Assembly (NCBI GenBank): GCA_964023205.1 | Contig: OZ026842.1 | Span: 4,257,067-4,321,066 of the forward strand | Direction: 5' to 3' | DNA: 64,000 nucleotides | Source: Lutraria lutraria | Taxonomy: Eukaryota > Mollusca > Bivalvia > Venerida > Mactridae | In this document: positions 1 to 13,000 of the stretch, in pieces | Numbering within the stretch: position 1 is the stretch's first letter | How the letters are laid out: every line of letters starts with the position of its first letter | The notes under the pieces: model-generated | The model's input: the letters and a program-made list of their open reading frames with translations, nothing else | Told to the model about the DNA's origin: nothing | Databases searched by the model: none | Made by a program: the position numbers and the translations under genes

Positions 1-129
1 CGAGTTATGCCACAAAATGTAAATCATTGCTTCGGGACGATCACTGAGGTGATTTTGACATCCACTAAATTTACATAAAATAGACGATATTTAGTCTTAA
101 CCGTTGTGTACAAACATAATGAATAGGTA

Positions 130-855
130 TAGTCGATTTAAAGTTGCATGCTAATGAGGGATTAGTCTCATTTCGATATTTAGGTGTAACAGGTAAACCC
201 AGTAACCGTTATAGATAAGATAGAGAAAACATAAATGCAAATGCCTCAATAGCGTAAAGATTAGTGCTGATGATTTTGAGTTATACATTTTGTACATCAT
301 TTTAACCATTGGTTCGAACCTAGTTAATGCCATTTTATAACTATATTTTGTATGTTTTTTCTTCTTTTGATAGTTTCAAATCCTTTCATTTTGTATTGTT
401 TATTTATTTCATTATTTTATTACTAGTATATCATTTCAAAACAATTCAAACATGTAAAGTCAACACGTGAATAATATCAGTAAACAGTCCATCTCCTTCT
501 CTACTGCATACTGTATGTATATGTTATAGTACACATTATTGTGTATATGAAACAAGATATTAATTTTGATTTTCACAATTTGAAGGGTAATTCTTGAAAG
601 TCGGAAGAAATTGCAGTTACGAATACGATATATGTTAATACAAAAAGCATTTTGGCAGTTTTGAACTCGTGACCACTACTAATAAAAAAATCATAGCCTT
701 TACCTCTGAGCCACGGCGCGTTACGATAGTGCTCTAATTATGTATTACAATATAAAGTCATTTCAACTGGTATATAACCTGATCTACCTCGGAAAAATGT
801 AAATGTTTACAACGGTTCTCATTTAACTTTAAATCGACTGTAGCTGTTCAATGTA
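130..855. mobile_element. Short non-autonomous element with inverted ends (family R1)
   Basis: The left end (about 128-146) reads TAGTCGATTTAAAGTT and the right end (about 824-842) is its reverse complement. The first 85 bases recur almost identically at 17597-17681, and the right-flank sequence 'tagctgttcaatg' recurs at about 17802. No coding sequence was seen inside. The family is not recognised; it looks like a MITE. Confidence 0.5.
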
Positions 856-2854
856 GCAATAAACAAAGTTTCAGCTTTCATTTTTATCCCCATTTTGGTT
901 CATATGACGCGCGTGCTATCCAGTTTGTGACGATTTTCATTGGCCGATTTCAAAGGGGTTTTCCCAGGTGAAATGACGTATGTACAAGAATTTGGTTCCC
1001 GGCCAATGAAAACGAACGTTACAAAATACACTCTAGAGTCACCGTGGTCAAAATGACAGAATGAAGAAGTTTTTACGTTGATATTTAGATAAAATCGAAA
1101 TTTAAACGTTGAATTACATGTTTTTCATATTTTTATAATCTATTCATGATACAGTTACCTGTGAACGAAACTCGTTTAAGTTAAAATATATTTTTGCCTG
1201 ACATTCGCCAATACTTAATCATTATTGTTTTACAACTGTATGTTATTTTGTACAAGCCGATGTTTAGTTCGGTTATATTCTTAACCCTTGGAAGCGTATT
1301 GTATATAGTTCTCTTAGTTATTAATTATTTAGCAAATCTATGAGTATAGTGTAACATATTCGGTATAGACTTAAATTTTAACATATTTGGTATAGACCTA
1401 CACAAGTAGCTAACAAGAAGGAAGTATTGAAATCAAATAAATATTAAATGAATTCACGCAAATACACTGTACATAGTATACCAGGTAGTATAGTTTTATG
1501 ATGTGAATTACAAATGAATGAAGGACATATTGAACTAAAGAAAGAAAGAAAGAAAGAGAGAAAAGAAAGAAAGAATGAATCATTGAATACACGAACGAAC
1601 GAACGAAAGAATGAATGAACGAACGAACGTACGAACGAAAGAATGAATGAACGAACGAACTTACGAACGAATGAATAAATGGATGAATGAATGAAGATAA
1701 TGAATGAACGAATGAATAAATGAATGAATGAACGACGAACGAACGAATAAAAATAAGGAATAGTTATTGAAGAATGAATAATTAATTAATGTTGCGTGAT
1801 ATTATAATTAGATGTAACAAACGGAGTATACAAGTGACGATGTCGTCAAACAGTATTTCATTTCAACACTTAAGATCAAACACTTACCTTAAATTACGTG
1901 AAGATGCGTACATTGAGCACATCGATATGGGCGGATTATCTACTTAACGCGCATTTAGATGTTTTCTTTAAAGTTACGTGTTTCTTGGGGCATTTCCCTA
2001 AACTACACCAGGTATCTATTTATAAGTGCGTGATTTTAAAAGTAACACATTTATAAACGGTTACATGCTATAGTGGAGTTTACAGGGTGACAGGTAATAA
2101 AGACGTATATACCTGCAAACGGGTGTGTGTAATACGTAATAGACACAAAGATTGCTCAGTTATTGTATGCTTGTTTGTAAACATATATTCCCTTTAATCT
2201 TCATGTCAATAAAATTCATACATTAATATACAATGTTACAATAAAAGTTTTAAACCTGTGAACAAAGGCCATCATTTGGACAAACGAAATATGACCTTTA
2301 GCGACAGGTGGTCTTTATTTGGAGGTCGTTTTGTTCTGAATAATCAATGTCAGTTTTTAAAAGAATGGCCTTTACTCACAGGGTGGCGTCTATTCAGAGG
2401 TTGCCGCTAACACGAGTTAGACTGTAGTTTGAAATAAGCACAAAATCTATTAAACAGACGATCATAACATTTAATGACCACGAATTAAATAAAACTATCC
2501 ATCTTCATCAGAACTATGAGTAGAATACCCGGTACACCTGTATCTTTTCTCCCTGCTCTCTGGGCGGCTCTGTAATGATTATAGCTGTCTTATTGACCGT
2601 TAAACGACAGGTAAGCATTAGGGTTAGTGCAAATGTTCATAAACTGATATATTCATATAGCTGGCTAGCAACACATGCATACCACGCAATTAGAAATCAG
2701 AGTACTGAACGTGCTAATGGAAACTGAACTTACATATAGGGTTTAACACTACATAGCGAATGTAGAAAAAACGTAGTACTTTGTTCCGCTTCAAAATTCA
2801 TGCGCTGAGCGCGTTACGGCTAATGAAAGGAACTTGGTCCGAAAAGTCATATAC
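856..2854. other. Gene-free stretch with simple repeat
   Basis: No exon could be supported here. It holds an imperfect (GAAC/GAAT)n-type tetranucleotide tract at about 1535-1760 and a small inverted repeat around 'cattggcc' (about 928-945 and 1000-1017). One ORF with a good donor near 2530-2612 was considered and not accepted. Confidence 0.5.
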
Positions 2855-3026
2855 CCTATTTGACAGAATTATTCTGAATAATTTCGTCATGACTCAAAAA
2901 ACTCCCTCCCTCCTTCCTTCCTTTCTTTAGTTCAATATTTCCTTCATTCATTTGAATATTCAATCATTCATTCACATGTTTTTTGAGTCGTGACGAAATT
3001 ATTCAGATTATTCATTAAGTCAAATA
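2855..3026. repeat. Hairpin-forming inverted repeat
   Basis: Arms of about 36-48 bp (roughly 2855-2902 and 2978-3026) are near-perfect reverse complements centred on 'tcatgactcaaaaaac' and 'gttttttgagtcgtgac'. The 75-bp loop is a pyrimidine-rich CCTCCCTCCTTCC tract followed by TTCATTCA repeats. It sits exactly at the left edge of duplicated block A. Confidence 0.7.
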
Positions 3027-3718
3027 TTGGATATGAATATTCATAACAAATCTGACTGAAACATTTTCGTTCTGTTCTATCATTCACATAATCTTGTCGT
3101 ACACATTTTATACACAGTTTTAACAACATATTAGTGTCTATGATTGGCAACATTTCGTTAACATTGTATTAACAACATCTTTGTTTTGACTGTGTGTTTT
3201 CAATCATCCACGTTGAAACCATTATCCTCCTGGTTGAAATAATGAAACAAACATAAATACAAATGTAATTAACATAATAACGGTTTCAGATGAACTGAAA
3301 GAATATAATTATGAATTAAAAGTCTAAAAATATATATATAAACTACAGTTCAACCTCTACACAGCAACACCCTTTGGGAGAAGCAAAGTTGAGAGGTTAT
3401 TGCTCTAGAGAGGTAAAATTTATAGTTAAATCGTGCAGTGGGAAAAATCATGCTGTTGTTGAAGGGAGATTGTTGCTCAAGCGAGGGTCGCACTGGAAAG
3501 GTTATACTGTAATTATCATAGAAAGAGTAGAAAATCGTGCCACAAAACATCGATAAAACAAGGAAACGAAGAAAAAGCTGATTTTCAATGTTATCCATTT
3601 ATACTTTTTTTAACGCATGTACTTCTATAACAACAGTGTTACATAGACGAATTTCAACACTGTTGATTATTTACATAAATTATACACTCAAACATAGAAG
3701 TTTACATACCGCCCATGC

Positions 3719-3766
3719 CACGGGGTAGTCTGAGCGCGTCACGTCTACGTCTGTCCTCTGAAATAA
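3719..3766 (-). other. Exon 2 of small secreted peptide, copy A
   Basis: A 48-bp exon (phase 1 to 1), flanked on the minus strand by tttcag and gtatgtaaac. It carries an Arg-rich run, EDRRRRDALR, shared with copy B, after which the two copies diverge (LPRGMG against QLQDEG). Its acceptor lies in the first unit of the adjoining 34-bp repeat array. Confidence 0.6.
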
Positions 3767-4555
3767 TATATGTTCTATATGTTACAACACTCAGAGGTCA
3801 TATACAAGTAGGTTCTACATGTTAAAATACTCCGAAATCATATAGGTTCTATATGTAACAACACTCAGCAATCATATAGGTTCTATATGTAACAACACTC
3901 AGAAATCATATAGGTTCTATATGTAACAACACTCAGAAATCATATAGGTTCTATATGTAACAACACTCAGAAATCATATAGGTTCTATATGTAACAACAC
4001 TCAGAAATCATATAGGTTCTACATGTAACAACACTCAGAAATCATATAGGTTCTATATGTAACAACACTCAGAAATCATATAGGTTCTATATGTAACAAC
4101 ACTCAGAAATCATATAGGTTCTATATGTAACAACACTCAGAAATCATATAGGTTCTATATGTAACAACACTCAGAAATCATATAGGTTCTATATGTAACA
4201 ACACTCAGAAATCATATAGGTTCTATATGTAACAACACTCAGAAATCATATAGGTTCTACATGTAACAACACTCAGAAATCATATAGGTTCTATATGTAA
4301 CAACACTCAGAAATCATATAGGTTCTATATGTAACAACACTCAGAAATCATATAGGTTCTATATGTAACAACACTCAGAAATCATATAGGTTCTATATGT
4401 AACAACACTCAGAAATCATATAGGTTCTACATGTAACAACACTCTGAAATCATATAGGCTCTGTATGTTACAACACTCTGAAATCATATAAGCCCTACAT
4501 GTTACAACACTCTGAAATCATATAGGCTCTGTATGTTACAATACTCTGAAATCAA
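3767..4555. repeat. 34-bp minisatellite, array A (about 23 units)
   Basis: Direct tandem repeats of a 34-bp unit containing 'atcatataggttctatatg' then 'taacaacactcagaa'. Central units are nearly identical; units at both edges are more diverged and resemble array B. On the minus strand the array lies in the intron immediately upstream of exon 2 of the peptide gene. Most units here read GATTTCTGAG, a one-base variant of the acceptor GATTTCAGAG seen at the exon. Confidence 0.95.
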
Positions 4556-4599
4556 TCTGACTAAAGTACTCGATCTTCCTTACTGTAAGATCTGATGCC

Positions 4600-4999
4600 G
4601 GCCTATACCAGGTTTTATTTTCAAAAGTCGGAATTTCCATTATCGCGATTTATAATTCAGCCAGTCTTTTCATCGGTACTTCGGCCGAATGAACTCTTTA
4701 CCTGATGATGTTGTTTTACATTAATAAACGTTAAATTACATATGCATGTAACACATTTGTCTACAATCACATTTTGTTTTATTTAGTAATCTTGATCAAT
4801 TCGGCCATTGCAGAATAAAAAAGATAAATAAACACGCACATATGATGCTCAGCCACATGGGCGCTTCCATTACATAAAGTCACACAAGAATAGGTGTTTG
4901 TGATAACTACATAAAATGTACAAGTCAAATATTGTTTTTTTACTGCGTCAGAATTATGAAATCATATGAAATGTCTTCTCTATTGTAAATATAACAAAC
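4600..4999. other. Gene-free stretch in copy A
   Basis: AT-rich sequence with no supportable exon. Its right edge (about 4960-5000) matches copy B around 24490-24520 and forms the left flank of the insertion at 5003. Confidence 0.4.
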
Positions 5000-5002
5000 G
5001 TA

Positions 5003-8000
5003 CAGGGTGTTTCATAATATGTGATACCATTACGAAAGGTAATAAATTTTGATTGCATCAGCCGAAACACATGCAAAGGAGATACATACAATTTTTTCAC
5101 TTACTCACAACTTACTATTTCACAAAAGTGCACTACATGTACTAACAATTTAAATCTCTTAACTAGCCTAAGCATTTGAAGCCTGGTGAATATACAATCT
5201 TTAGGATACCCTTACTGCACAGTTCGCGCAGCAGTAACTGAGGAAAAATACTCTCAAAGTAAAACTGACTGATTTTTGTGCCTTGCTTAGACGTCGCCAT
5301 TTTAGAAAACAATTCTCGTAAGTGATGGCACAACGTGAACGTGACTTTGCATTTTCTCGAGTTTTGACGTTCATAAAACATCTGTGAGTCTCACAACTCC
5401 ATCAGTATTTTACTCAACAGAGTGCGTAAAGAATTGTGATCTCTATATAAAATCCTTATGGTATCACATCGTCGCACTATTTCCAGAGGGGCGTATCACA
5501 CATTTTGGCAAAATTGAGTGTTTGGTATCGTTGGAATCGTCTTTTCGAGCTCTACATGATGGTATGGTCTATGCCCTTGTGGAACTGCTTTAAAAAGCGT
5601 AATTATCAGTTCCAATAAGGCGTATAACTTTAAATGCGTTTGTGACTAATTCCAGAAGGGCGTAAAATTTTAACCAATCAAATTCAGCGATTCATAAAAA
5701 CATGGCGTCGCTACTTGCCGAGATTTTATTTTCTTAGTTTATGTTTTCATTTTTACAACATTATAAAGTACGGATATGTAAGTATAAGTGTGAAATTAAA
5801 TCTCTTTTTATGTATTTATCCAGTGTAAATACTTTGTATGCATGTATATGGTGGTTCTGTCTGATACAAGGTACAATGTTAAGGACATCTACACTATATT
5901 TATTCGGATATGTTACATTTCGGATATATTAGTTTTGAAACCTTTCTTTCGACAAAACTCACTCAAAACTATTTACTATCATTATCATATAATTACAGCT
6001 AATATACGTATCAATAATCAGGGAAAGTAACATTACACTGGTGAACTGAATTACATAATAAACGGCATGTTTTAAGAAAATGTTGGACCTCTTTGATTGT
6101 GTAAGCCAAGTTCTGGTGCGAAAGAGCATAATATGAACGGAATACAGCATAGATAATTGTTCAAAACAGGTATTGGTGTCTCAACAGCAGAGCAAAGGTC
6201 AAATATATCATTTGCTATCTTTTTCGTATATATAGTACATGTACAATATATTATTTTCCATTTTCTGGACTGTGTTAAGATCCTCCAAATGACGTGCTTG
6301 TTCGTATATTGTCTTACATTGAAACACGAGAACTTATTGTCTATATGAGCAGAATAAGCAGAAGGTTTTATGAACTTATCAAGTACACAGTTTTAACCGT
6401 CCTTTGGACTATTATTGACTTTCAGTATTCATTACATTAGTCAAAATGAAATTTAGAAGCAATATTATCTCACTCCAAGGTACAACAACCTTTGTTGCCG
6501 TATGCAACATATAGATGCCCTACTCCAGACAGAAACATGGCTTTTACTATAAGTAAATCTGGGGTCTTTAAATTGGCTCGATATAAGTGATGCGCCTATT
6601 TCAACTTGTATTTCTTGTCTGGAGTGCCAGACCCAACAAGTATAATTGTATCAGGTCGATGGTCTGACTCTTGCGTATCAGAAACTTATGACTTTCAGAA
6701 GTCCATTATTGGACTTATATTCAGTGGAATACCATTCACAAGAGTAAAGTGTTTGAGGTATACAACATCACAACCGTTCCTTGTAAAGTAAAACTGTCGT
6801 TTGCCGACAAGTCTTAAACAGGTATCTTTTAGTAGCAGGGGTACGAGAAAGCCTTGTGGGCTCTTATATACCCGTTCCAATAATACTAACCTACGTGCCT
6901 ATAATTTTTACTGAGAAAAAAGATACAATATCAGTATGCTAAAACACCTGCCTGGTGGTGTCCAACGCTTCTACAGAACAATGAAACTATTCATTTAGAC
7001 CGGCACGAGCACACTGTGCAAACTATTTTCTGTAACTTTGTTACTTTATTGTTTTGAGGCGAGTGTCTAAAACATCATTGATTATTATGAATATACATGT
7101 ATAGATGACGAAAGATAGTCTGTGACAATATTTACCTACGGTGTAATCATTATGGTGATATAAACATTCTTAGTTTATGACTTAATGTAGTGGTGAACAT
7201 ACGAATTACAGAAGCTGTAATTTGTTTGAATAGTAGTGAACACTACGTGTACCTAGTTAATATGAAGTTAATTTGTTCAGCCAGTTTTGCCAGTGAGTGT
7301 TACTTTTAAATTGCATGTAGCCACTACACGAGTTGTGTAAGTAGCTGTTTATGAGGATTTGTTTGTTTACCGACATTTAGTTATGCTATGTTTAAGTATT
7401 AACTATCGATGTAACCTTTTGTAAATGTATCGACTATTGATATTATGTCATTATAATGATTCTTGCAATTCAGATTAATGCTAATAGCTTATTATTCCTG
7501 ATACTAATTTTCGTAAAATCCAACGATATTATAACACTGATTGTTAATTTTTACAATGCAGATTATTGATATTACATATTTATTACTGTTAATGCTAAAA
7601 CTCAAATATGGTCAGTACACAAGTGAAGTGCTTGTAATAAGTTTTTTGTCAACAATTTTTTTAAATTATTAGACTGTACATTCCCCCGAGTGCCAACGGT
7701 TAATTCTTTATCATCTATTTGTGTATATCTGTCAATGGGATAGAGTTTATGCTTCATATTTATATGTCAATTTTCAATAGCATTACCATGTAATTTCGGA
7801 GAAATAAAGTATTCTGTTTCAGTATTCAATTCGACAAAACAAGCTGTTGATACGAATTCGAATGTCATGCGTTTTTCCATTGACAAATCACTTTTTTTTT
7901 CTCGAAGTCCATCATAAAAATCTGACTTTGAAATTAGTCATCAGCCTATTTAAAAGCCCATGATACTATTGTAAGGACATACTTATAATAATGACAGCAA

Positions 8001-8587
8001 TAGAATATTATAATCACTATAATTATTAGTAGGTATAGTGTTACAGTGGCCTAGAAATGCTATAATATTGTTATTCTTCTGTATAAATTACTGTATAATG
8101 CAGATATGCAACTCTGGAGCTCATAGTCGGTTTTACATTCCATTGATGCAATGTTATGTTTTAATAAAATTCATTTTAAATCCTAAACCTTCTTTTCAGT
8201 ACATTTGTATTTCATTGATATATACAGTGAGATTTCAGTTCCAAAAGTCGGCCTAAATAGAATTTTATCACAATAAATCAGTACTAAAAGGTCGTAAGTC
8301 GATATGTCATTTTAGAATTGACAAGTTATGCCCCTGCAATTCCAAAAGGCGTATCTCAGTTTCAGTCTTTGTTGTTTTAAAAAATATAGAAATATATGAT
8401 ATTTATGAAAAATTAGTAATAAGCAGATATATATCATCTAAAGCTTCACAGCAAAAATCAGAAAAATCCGTCCAGTAACAAAAAAGTTATGGGCACTCAA
8501 ATCTTTAAAGGCTTATTTCTCAAAAGTAACAAAATGTCTCTTACGCCCCTCTGGAAATTTAGCGACGACATATTATGGAACACCCTG
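5003..8587. mobile_element. TA-flanked DNA transposon inserted in copy A
   Basis: The left end is CAGGGTGTTTCATAATATG at 5003 and the right end is its near-perfect inverse (CATATTATGGAACACCCTG, ending 8587). Both are flanked by TA (5001-5002, 8588-8589). Subterminal sequence 'ttccagaggggcgta' is also inverted (5482-5500 and about 8543-8560). Copy B lacks the whole 3.6 kb: its 24490-24560 reads straight across the equivalent flanks. TA duplication and this terminus suggest the Tc1/mariner-IS630 type, but no transposase could be recognised inside, so it is non-autonomous or decayed. Confidence 0.8.
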
Positions 8588-8701
8588 TACTTAAAATGTG
8601 GTCCAATAAACTTGTAGGTAAAACATCAAAATCTAAGGAAAACGGTACGTGGTTACGTTTCCATTTAAACCCTTAAACAACTATTCACATGATATGAAGA
8701 A

Positions 8702-8822
8702 CACAATGGACATACCTCTTTTAAATCCAACAAGCACACCGGGTATACCATATAACCTCGAACTTGCGACTAGAAATATGAAAAACAAAGACACACTGCT
8801 AAAGTCCAGATCCTCATTTTAA
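8702..8822 (-). pseudogene. Alternative first exon with frameshifted signal peptide, copy A
   Basis: ATG AGG ATC TGG starts a reading frame homologous to the signal-peptide exon at 10032 (MR-x-x-x-L-x-V-C-L-C), but it runs into TAG after 15 codons. One base later the frame continues as IFLVASSRLYGIPGVLVG and ends with a phase-1 gtatgt donor compatible with exon 2. Copy B (24655-24755) has the same one-base deficit, so the lesion predates the duplication or marks a different start. Confidence 0.4.
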
Positions 8823-9289
8823 CATACATTCGAACGTTTCACACACCATGGCGGATAGCGTAAGCGGACGTCACACGGACAGAAAAAATCGCGGCAGGAG
8901 TTTATCCGAAGATGAAAGTCGTCCCCATTGCTGCCTGTGGCGCTTGATTGGTGTTTAGGCAAATAAACGCATAAAGACCGCACGATCACCGAACACGTAT
9001 AAGACGATTAATGTTCAACTAGCGGACATAACTGTACGGGTAAAGGCCCGGTCACAACTCACCGTGCGTATTTTAGTCCGCGACCGCCATGTTGTTCTGA
9101 AAACGTGGGCAAGGGAGTGGCAAGATCAAGGATGGAGTACGTCAACGCACGTCACTCGCACGGTTGCGCAAGGTGAAAGTACGTGGCCCGCACGCGACTC
9201 CTGGCCATGAGCGGTTGCGTGTATCGTACGTTGCACACGTGGTGAGTTGTACTTGCTTACAACGTACGATCTCAGAGCGATTGCCACGT

Positions 9290-9440
9290 CATGCATGCAC
9301 GAAACCTTCCACCGGATTGAACGGACCTTGTCTGAAAAAGAGCGCATTTGCCAAATGGGATACGGACAAGAAATGCGTGCAGACGTACACAAACGGTTCT
9401 GGAATTATGTTATCCGTAAGAGGTCCGTTAACGCTATCAG
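9290..9440 (+). other. Conserved open segment shared with copy B
   Basis: An open stretch encoding HRIERTLSEKERICQMGY and onwards ends at 'gctatcag' followed by gtattg. The equivalent in copy B (25610-25756) ends at the better donor cag|gtaagg but contains a one-base deletion. Third-position changes at the start hint at past coding. No family was recognised. The context (MADF-like sequence just upstream in B) suggests a transposon remnant. Confidence 0.25.
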
Positions 9441-10143
9441 GTATTGTAGTTTATATCATAACGCATTTACAACGTTCTGTATTACAACAGTCATTAGAAA
9501 CTTGCACCTAATCATTTATTTTCTTTTTTGTACAATGTTGAATTAGATGACATATCAAATTGCCAAAACATGTGCTGTAGTATCTGTTCGATCATAAACT
9601 ATTTAAAGCTGCATAATACGTGTACATAAGTTATATTTCATTTCGTTTTAGTCTTCATTCATTTGTTATTTAGTTACTATTCCATGTTTAAGCGAACATA
9701 TTCACGTGGTGATAACGTAAATATTTTTTCAAACGCGTTTTAAATCAAATAACATCATCAAAAATCTTTTTGAAAAAGTGCAATTATGATATTGACAACT
9801 TCATAGAAATTGAAACCGACAAAAAGGGCTTCAATCGTGTACGTAAAATTACTAAAATCCTTAGAACATCAAATATACTTTATCTCCCACTGAAAACCAG
9901 ACAACAATTATACAATTCAAATGATAAGAAAACACAATGATCATACCTCCAATACGGCGGCCCGACTACATCAGAGCTTACGACAAGAAACATTGCGGCA
10001 CAAAGACAAGCTACTAAAACGCAATTTCTCATATTGATCTATCCACAAGAGTTGCTAGATATGATTAAACAAAGTCTGGCTGACGTTCCTCTTTTCACTA
10101 GATTGTGATTCATTCAAACATATGCATCGTTGCGCACAATGTA

Positions 10144-11427
10144 TGAGGGGTGTTCCAAAGGTAATGTCATGTGTTTTATTTCTTGGAAATAATGTGATGT
10201 GTACGCAAAACCATCTCGTGTCGGTGGAAAAATCGCTTTTAAAGTGTAAATAGGTAAATATTTCGCTCGCAATTTCACTTACCTCGGTACGGTATACATT
10301 GTTTTATTGCTTATTCATTACACTAAACGCGAATGACTGGCAAGCATTCTTAGAATGTATTTGAAATTAGGGCCTATATAGGGCTGCTTGGCATAAAACC
10401 TGTAGATTTTCAATGTGAGATGTTCGACATTTACGGTCTCGTAGACCTATTTCTAGATGGATTACTCAATTCAGGACCAGACCCCATCAACTATAAGATG
10501 ATGCTCACACGGGTTGTCCTGTAACAACATCGAAAAAATCCGCAATCTCCTAAAAAGGATGCTTGTTTCACCGTGAGGCAATTTGCCCAGTTGACAAACT
10601 TGTTGTTAGCACAAGTCCATGGTACTTTGAAGAAGCATCTAAAGCTTTGAAAATAAATGCAAGATGGGTACCCCATTTGTTATTAACAGGTGAACAAAAT
10701 AGATTCCGTGTAGCAAAGGCTAAATGTACCCTAAATATAACAAAATGCTTTTGACAATTTAGGTACTGGTGACGAGACCTTGGTTTATAATTTTGAACCA
10801 AAGTGGGAGTTTTCTAACCCAATAAGGGACATCTAAAGGCGCGAAATGCCCAAGTTTAACCAACAGAATACGCACGGTGTAGAATACTTTGTATGTAATT
10901 TCCTTCGACAATATGGACCCAGTCAGACGAATTCCGAGGCAAAGAGTTATAATGGTCTCAGGTTCTATAAAAAGTTGTTCTCAGAAAACTGAAGGACTAC
11001 TACAAAGTTAACCACCTCAAAACGGGACTTCAGTACCCCTGACTCTTGCATGATAATGCACCTGCTCTAAAGGCAAGTATTTCGACCAAGTTTTGGAATC
11101 GGAAAAGCGTCCGTCCTCCCTCATCCAACGTTTTCACTTGAACTTGACCCCGAGCAACTATCTCCTACATGTGTATTTCCAAAACGTAAATATCATCAAT
11201 CTGGTAACAAATAAAATTCGAGAATAGCCATTAAATCAGCTTTTTATCAGTATCAGAAAGATGTCCCCATTGAAGAGTATGAACAATGCTCCCATAACTG
11301 GATTAACCGACTCCAAAGGTGTATTCAAGTAGGTTGTTAATGTTTTGAAGGACAGAGCTAGTTTAGTTTTACAATTTGCAGTTTAGGATAACCAATGCAA
11401 ATGACATTACTTTTAGACCACAATTTG
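10144..11427 (+). pseudogene. Mariner transposon remnant, copy A
   Basis: The left terminus TGAGGGGTGTTCCAAAGGTAA follows TA at 10142. The right terminus is a decayed inverse (ATGACATTACTTTTAGACCA, about 11401-11427). The 1.28-kb size fits mariner. The transposase is on the plus strand in several frames: RWVPHLLL near 10660-10690, GDET near 10770, LHDNAPA near 11046-11070 (carrying a catalytic Asp), LTPSNY near 11145, and the C-terminal DVPIEEYEQC near 11260. Multiple frameshifts and stops make it dead. The same insertion is at the same place in copy B, so it predates the duplication. Confidence 0.85.
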
Positions 11428-11899
11428 TATTGGCTCATTAATTTTGAAATTTATTGGCAAAACGCCGGTTGATTTGTTTACACAATCTATGTTTTTTCTA
11501 TGAATTGCAAAATGATTAAGAAAATGCAATTGACTGCATAACAAACGGCCAGTGAGTATTTCAAAGCTTGAAAGCCGAAAGAAGTGGTTTATTCATGCGT
11601 CGGACTACGTCAAAATAACTCGCATTTTATTAGAACATTTTTTTACGATTTCATCGCTTATAATATGTTTATTTCGAAAAAAAAATTACAGAAACTATCG
11701 GATACGCAAGCGCTGAGGGGACATTAAAATTTGACAGGTAGTACAGTTAGTACGTCTATGATTTATTAGTTACCAGTTAAGACCACATACTTAAAAGAAG
11801 TCATTTTAACCAATTTATGCCCTTTTAGGACTCAGATAATACTGGTTAAAGGTTTGTGCACAAGTTCATATCTCAGGAACCGTTTACGGTGTTTCATTG

Positions 11900-12020
11900 A
11901 AGTGGTTAGTGGACTGAATTTGTAACCCGGCGACCTGGGTGTCGATTTCTTGCGTATTGGTCAGAATTCAGTCGAGGAAAACTTGTTCGGCCGCCGTATT
12001 TGACTGAGAGATAAACGGCG
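11900..12020 (+). mobile_element. Truncated tRNA-type SINE, copy A
   Basis: The tRNA-like head ('gtggttagtggactg', 'acccggcgacctgg') is joined to the SINE 3' end ('gtatttgactgagagataaacggcgttaaa'), and the middle is missing. The same deletion form is at 28915-29050 in copy B. Confidence 0.6.
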
Positions 12021-12039
12021 TTAAACACAAATGAATAAA

Positions 12040-13000
12040 GGAAACATCACAAATGTCTTCAAGAGTAATATCTTAGGCAATAAGCATACAGGTAGTTCCA
12101 TAACCCTGAACTGCATTTTGGCCAAATAAGGCCATTTTTTCTACTTAGAACCTTAAATTATGTTGCTTGAAAACTTAACCATGTCATTGACATCAATAGC
12201 TAAGGCCACTGACCCAGTTTGGTAACTAACTGTGGCCAGCATAATGTCCAATCGTGCTCCTTATTTACTAATTGGCGCTAATAGTCGAGCGCGGCGGTCC
12301 AGTTACCGCTCATGTTATATGGCATTAGTGCTCTTCAGGTCGTTTCATATGGCACTGTCTATCCATCCTTTGGTAATTTTTTTTAAAAAGTCAAATGCGG
12401 CTTCTTACCAATCAAGATTACAGAAACAATAAAGAAGTATAACTCTTGAGTTGGTTCAAATGTAAATTATGACTCGCTTTAGCATGATGTGTTAAAAGTT
12501 TGCGTACAAATACACAATTATGAATATCTCAAAAACGGTTACATATATTGAACTGGAACGTCATGATTACGAGGCTTCATACATATCATATGAATAACTA
12601 AGGTATAAAACGCTAGGTTGCAAACTATTACCCTTTTTGGAGTTATAAACCAAGTTTTCGCTTCTGTCATATATTGCTCCACCACATTGTGATCTTGTTT
12701 ACTTATTTCAGGACAGTCACATGTTACAGTTTGATAAAAGGTTTTGGTGTATGCTAGATCTCAGATAGGATATTACCATGGTAAAATAACTATCAGGGGC
12801 CCGGTTGTAGGGACAGCAATATAAAGTTTTTGCTCTAGTACAAACTGTCTGTATAGTCGAGTCCATTCTAACAGTTTTAATCAATGTATGTTTGTATATG
12901 CCTATATTTCAAATATATAATCATGGTTAACATGAACTTATTTTCATGGTATTTATAACTATATACAATTGGTTGTTGTCCCCCATCCTTAAATCTCCAT
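12040..13000. other. Gene-free stretch between conserved blocks of copy A
   Basis: No exon was recognised. It aligns poorly with the corresponding interval of copy B, so it is the least conserved part of the duplication. Confidence 0.4.

Larger units (their letters stand above)
3210..10032 (-). pseudogene. Small secreted peptide gene, copy A (frameshifted)
   Basis: Three exons match the intact copy at 23053-27158. Exon 1 (9947-10032) encodes a good signal peptide beginning MRNCVLVACLCAAMFLVVSS, but relative to copy B 8 bp are missing just before the donor. It therefore ends in phase 2 instead of phase 1, and the join to exon 2 reaches a stop after about four codons. Exon 2 (about 3719-3766) is bounded by tttcag and gtatgt and would encode DRRRRDALRLPRGMG in the ancestral frame. 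The terminal exon (about 3210-3239) has an extra base compared with copy B. Breaks in two of three exons suggest this copy has decayed. A peptide made from a different first exon cannot be excluded. Confidence 0.55.

Noticed and set aside
2530..2612. Plus-strand transmembrane-like exon ending at acgacag|gtaagc
   Set aside because: Good donor but a poor acceptor, no homologue in copy B and no neighbouring exons.
3767..4555. CRISPR-like direct repeat array
   Set aside because: Head-to-tail 34-bp units without unique spacers, in an intron-rich animal-type sequence; it is a minisatellite.
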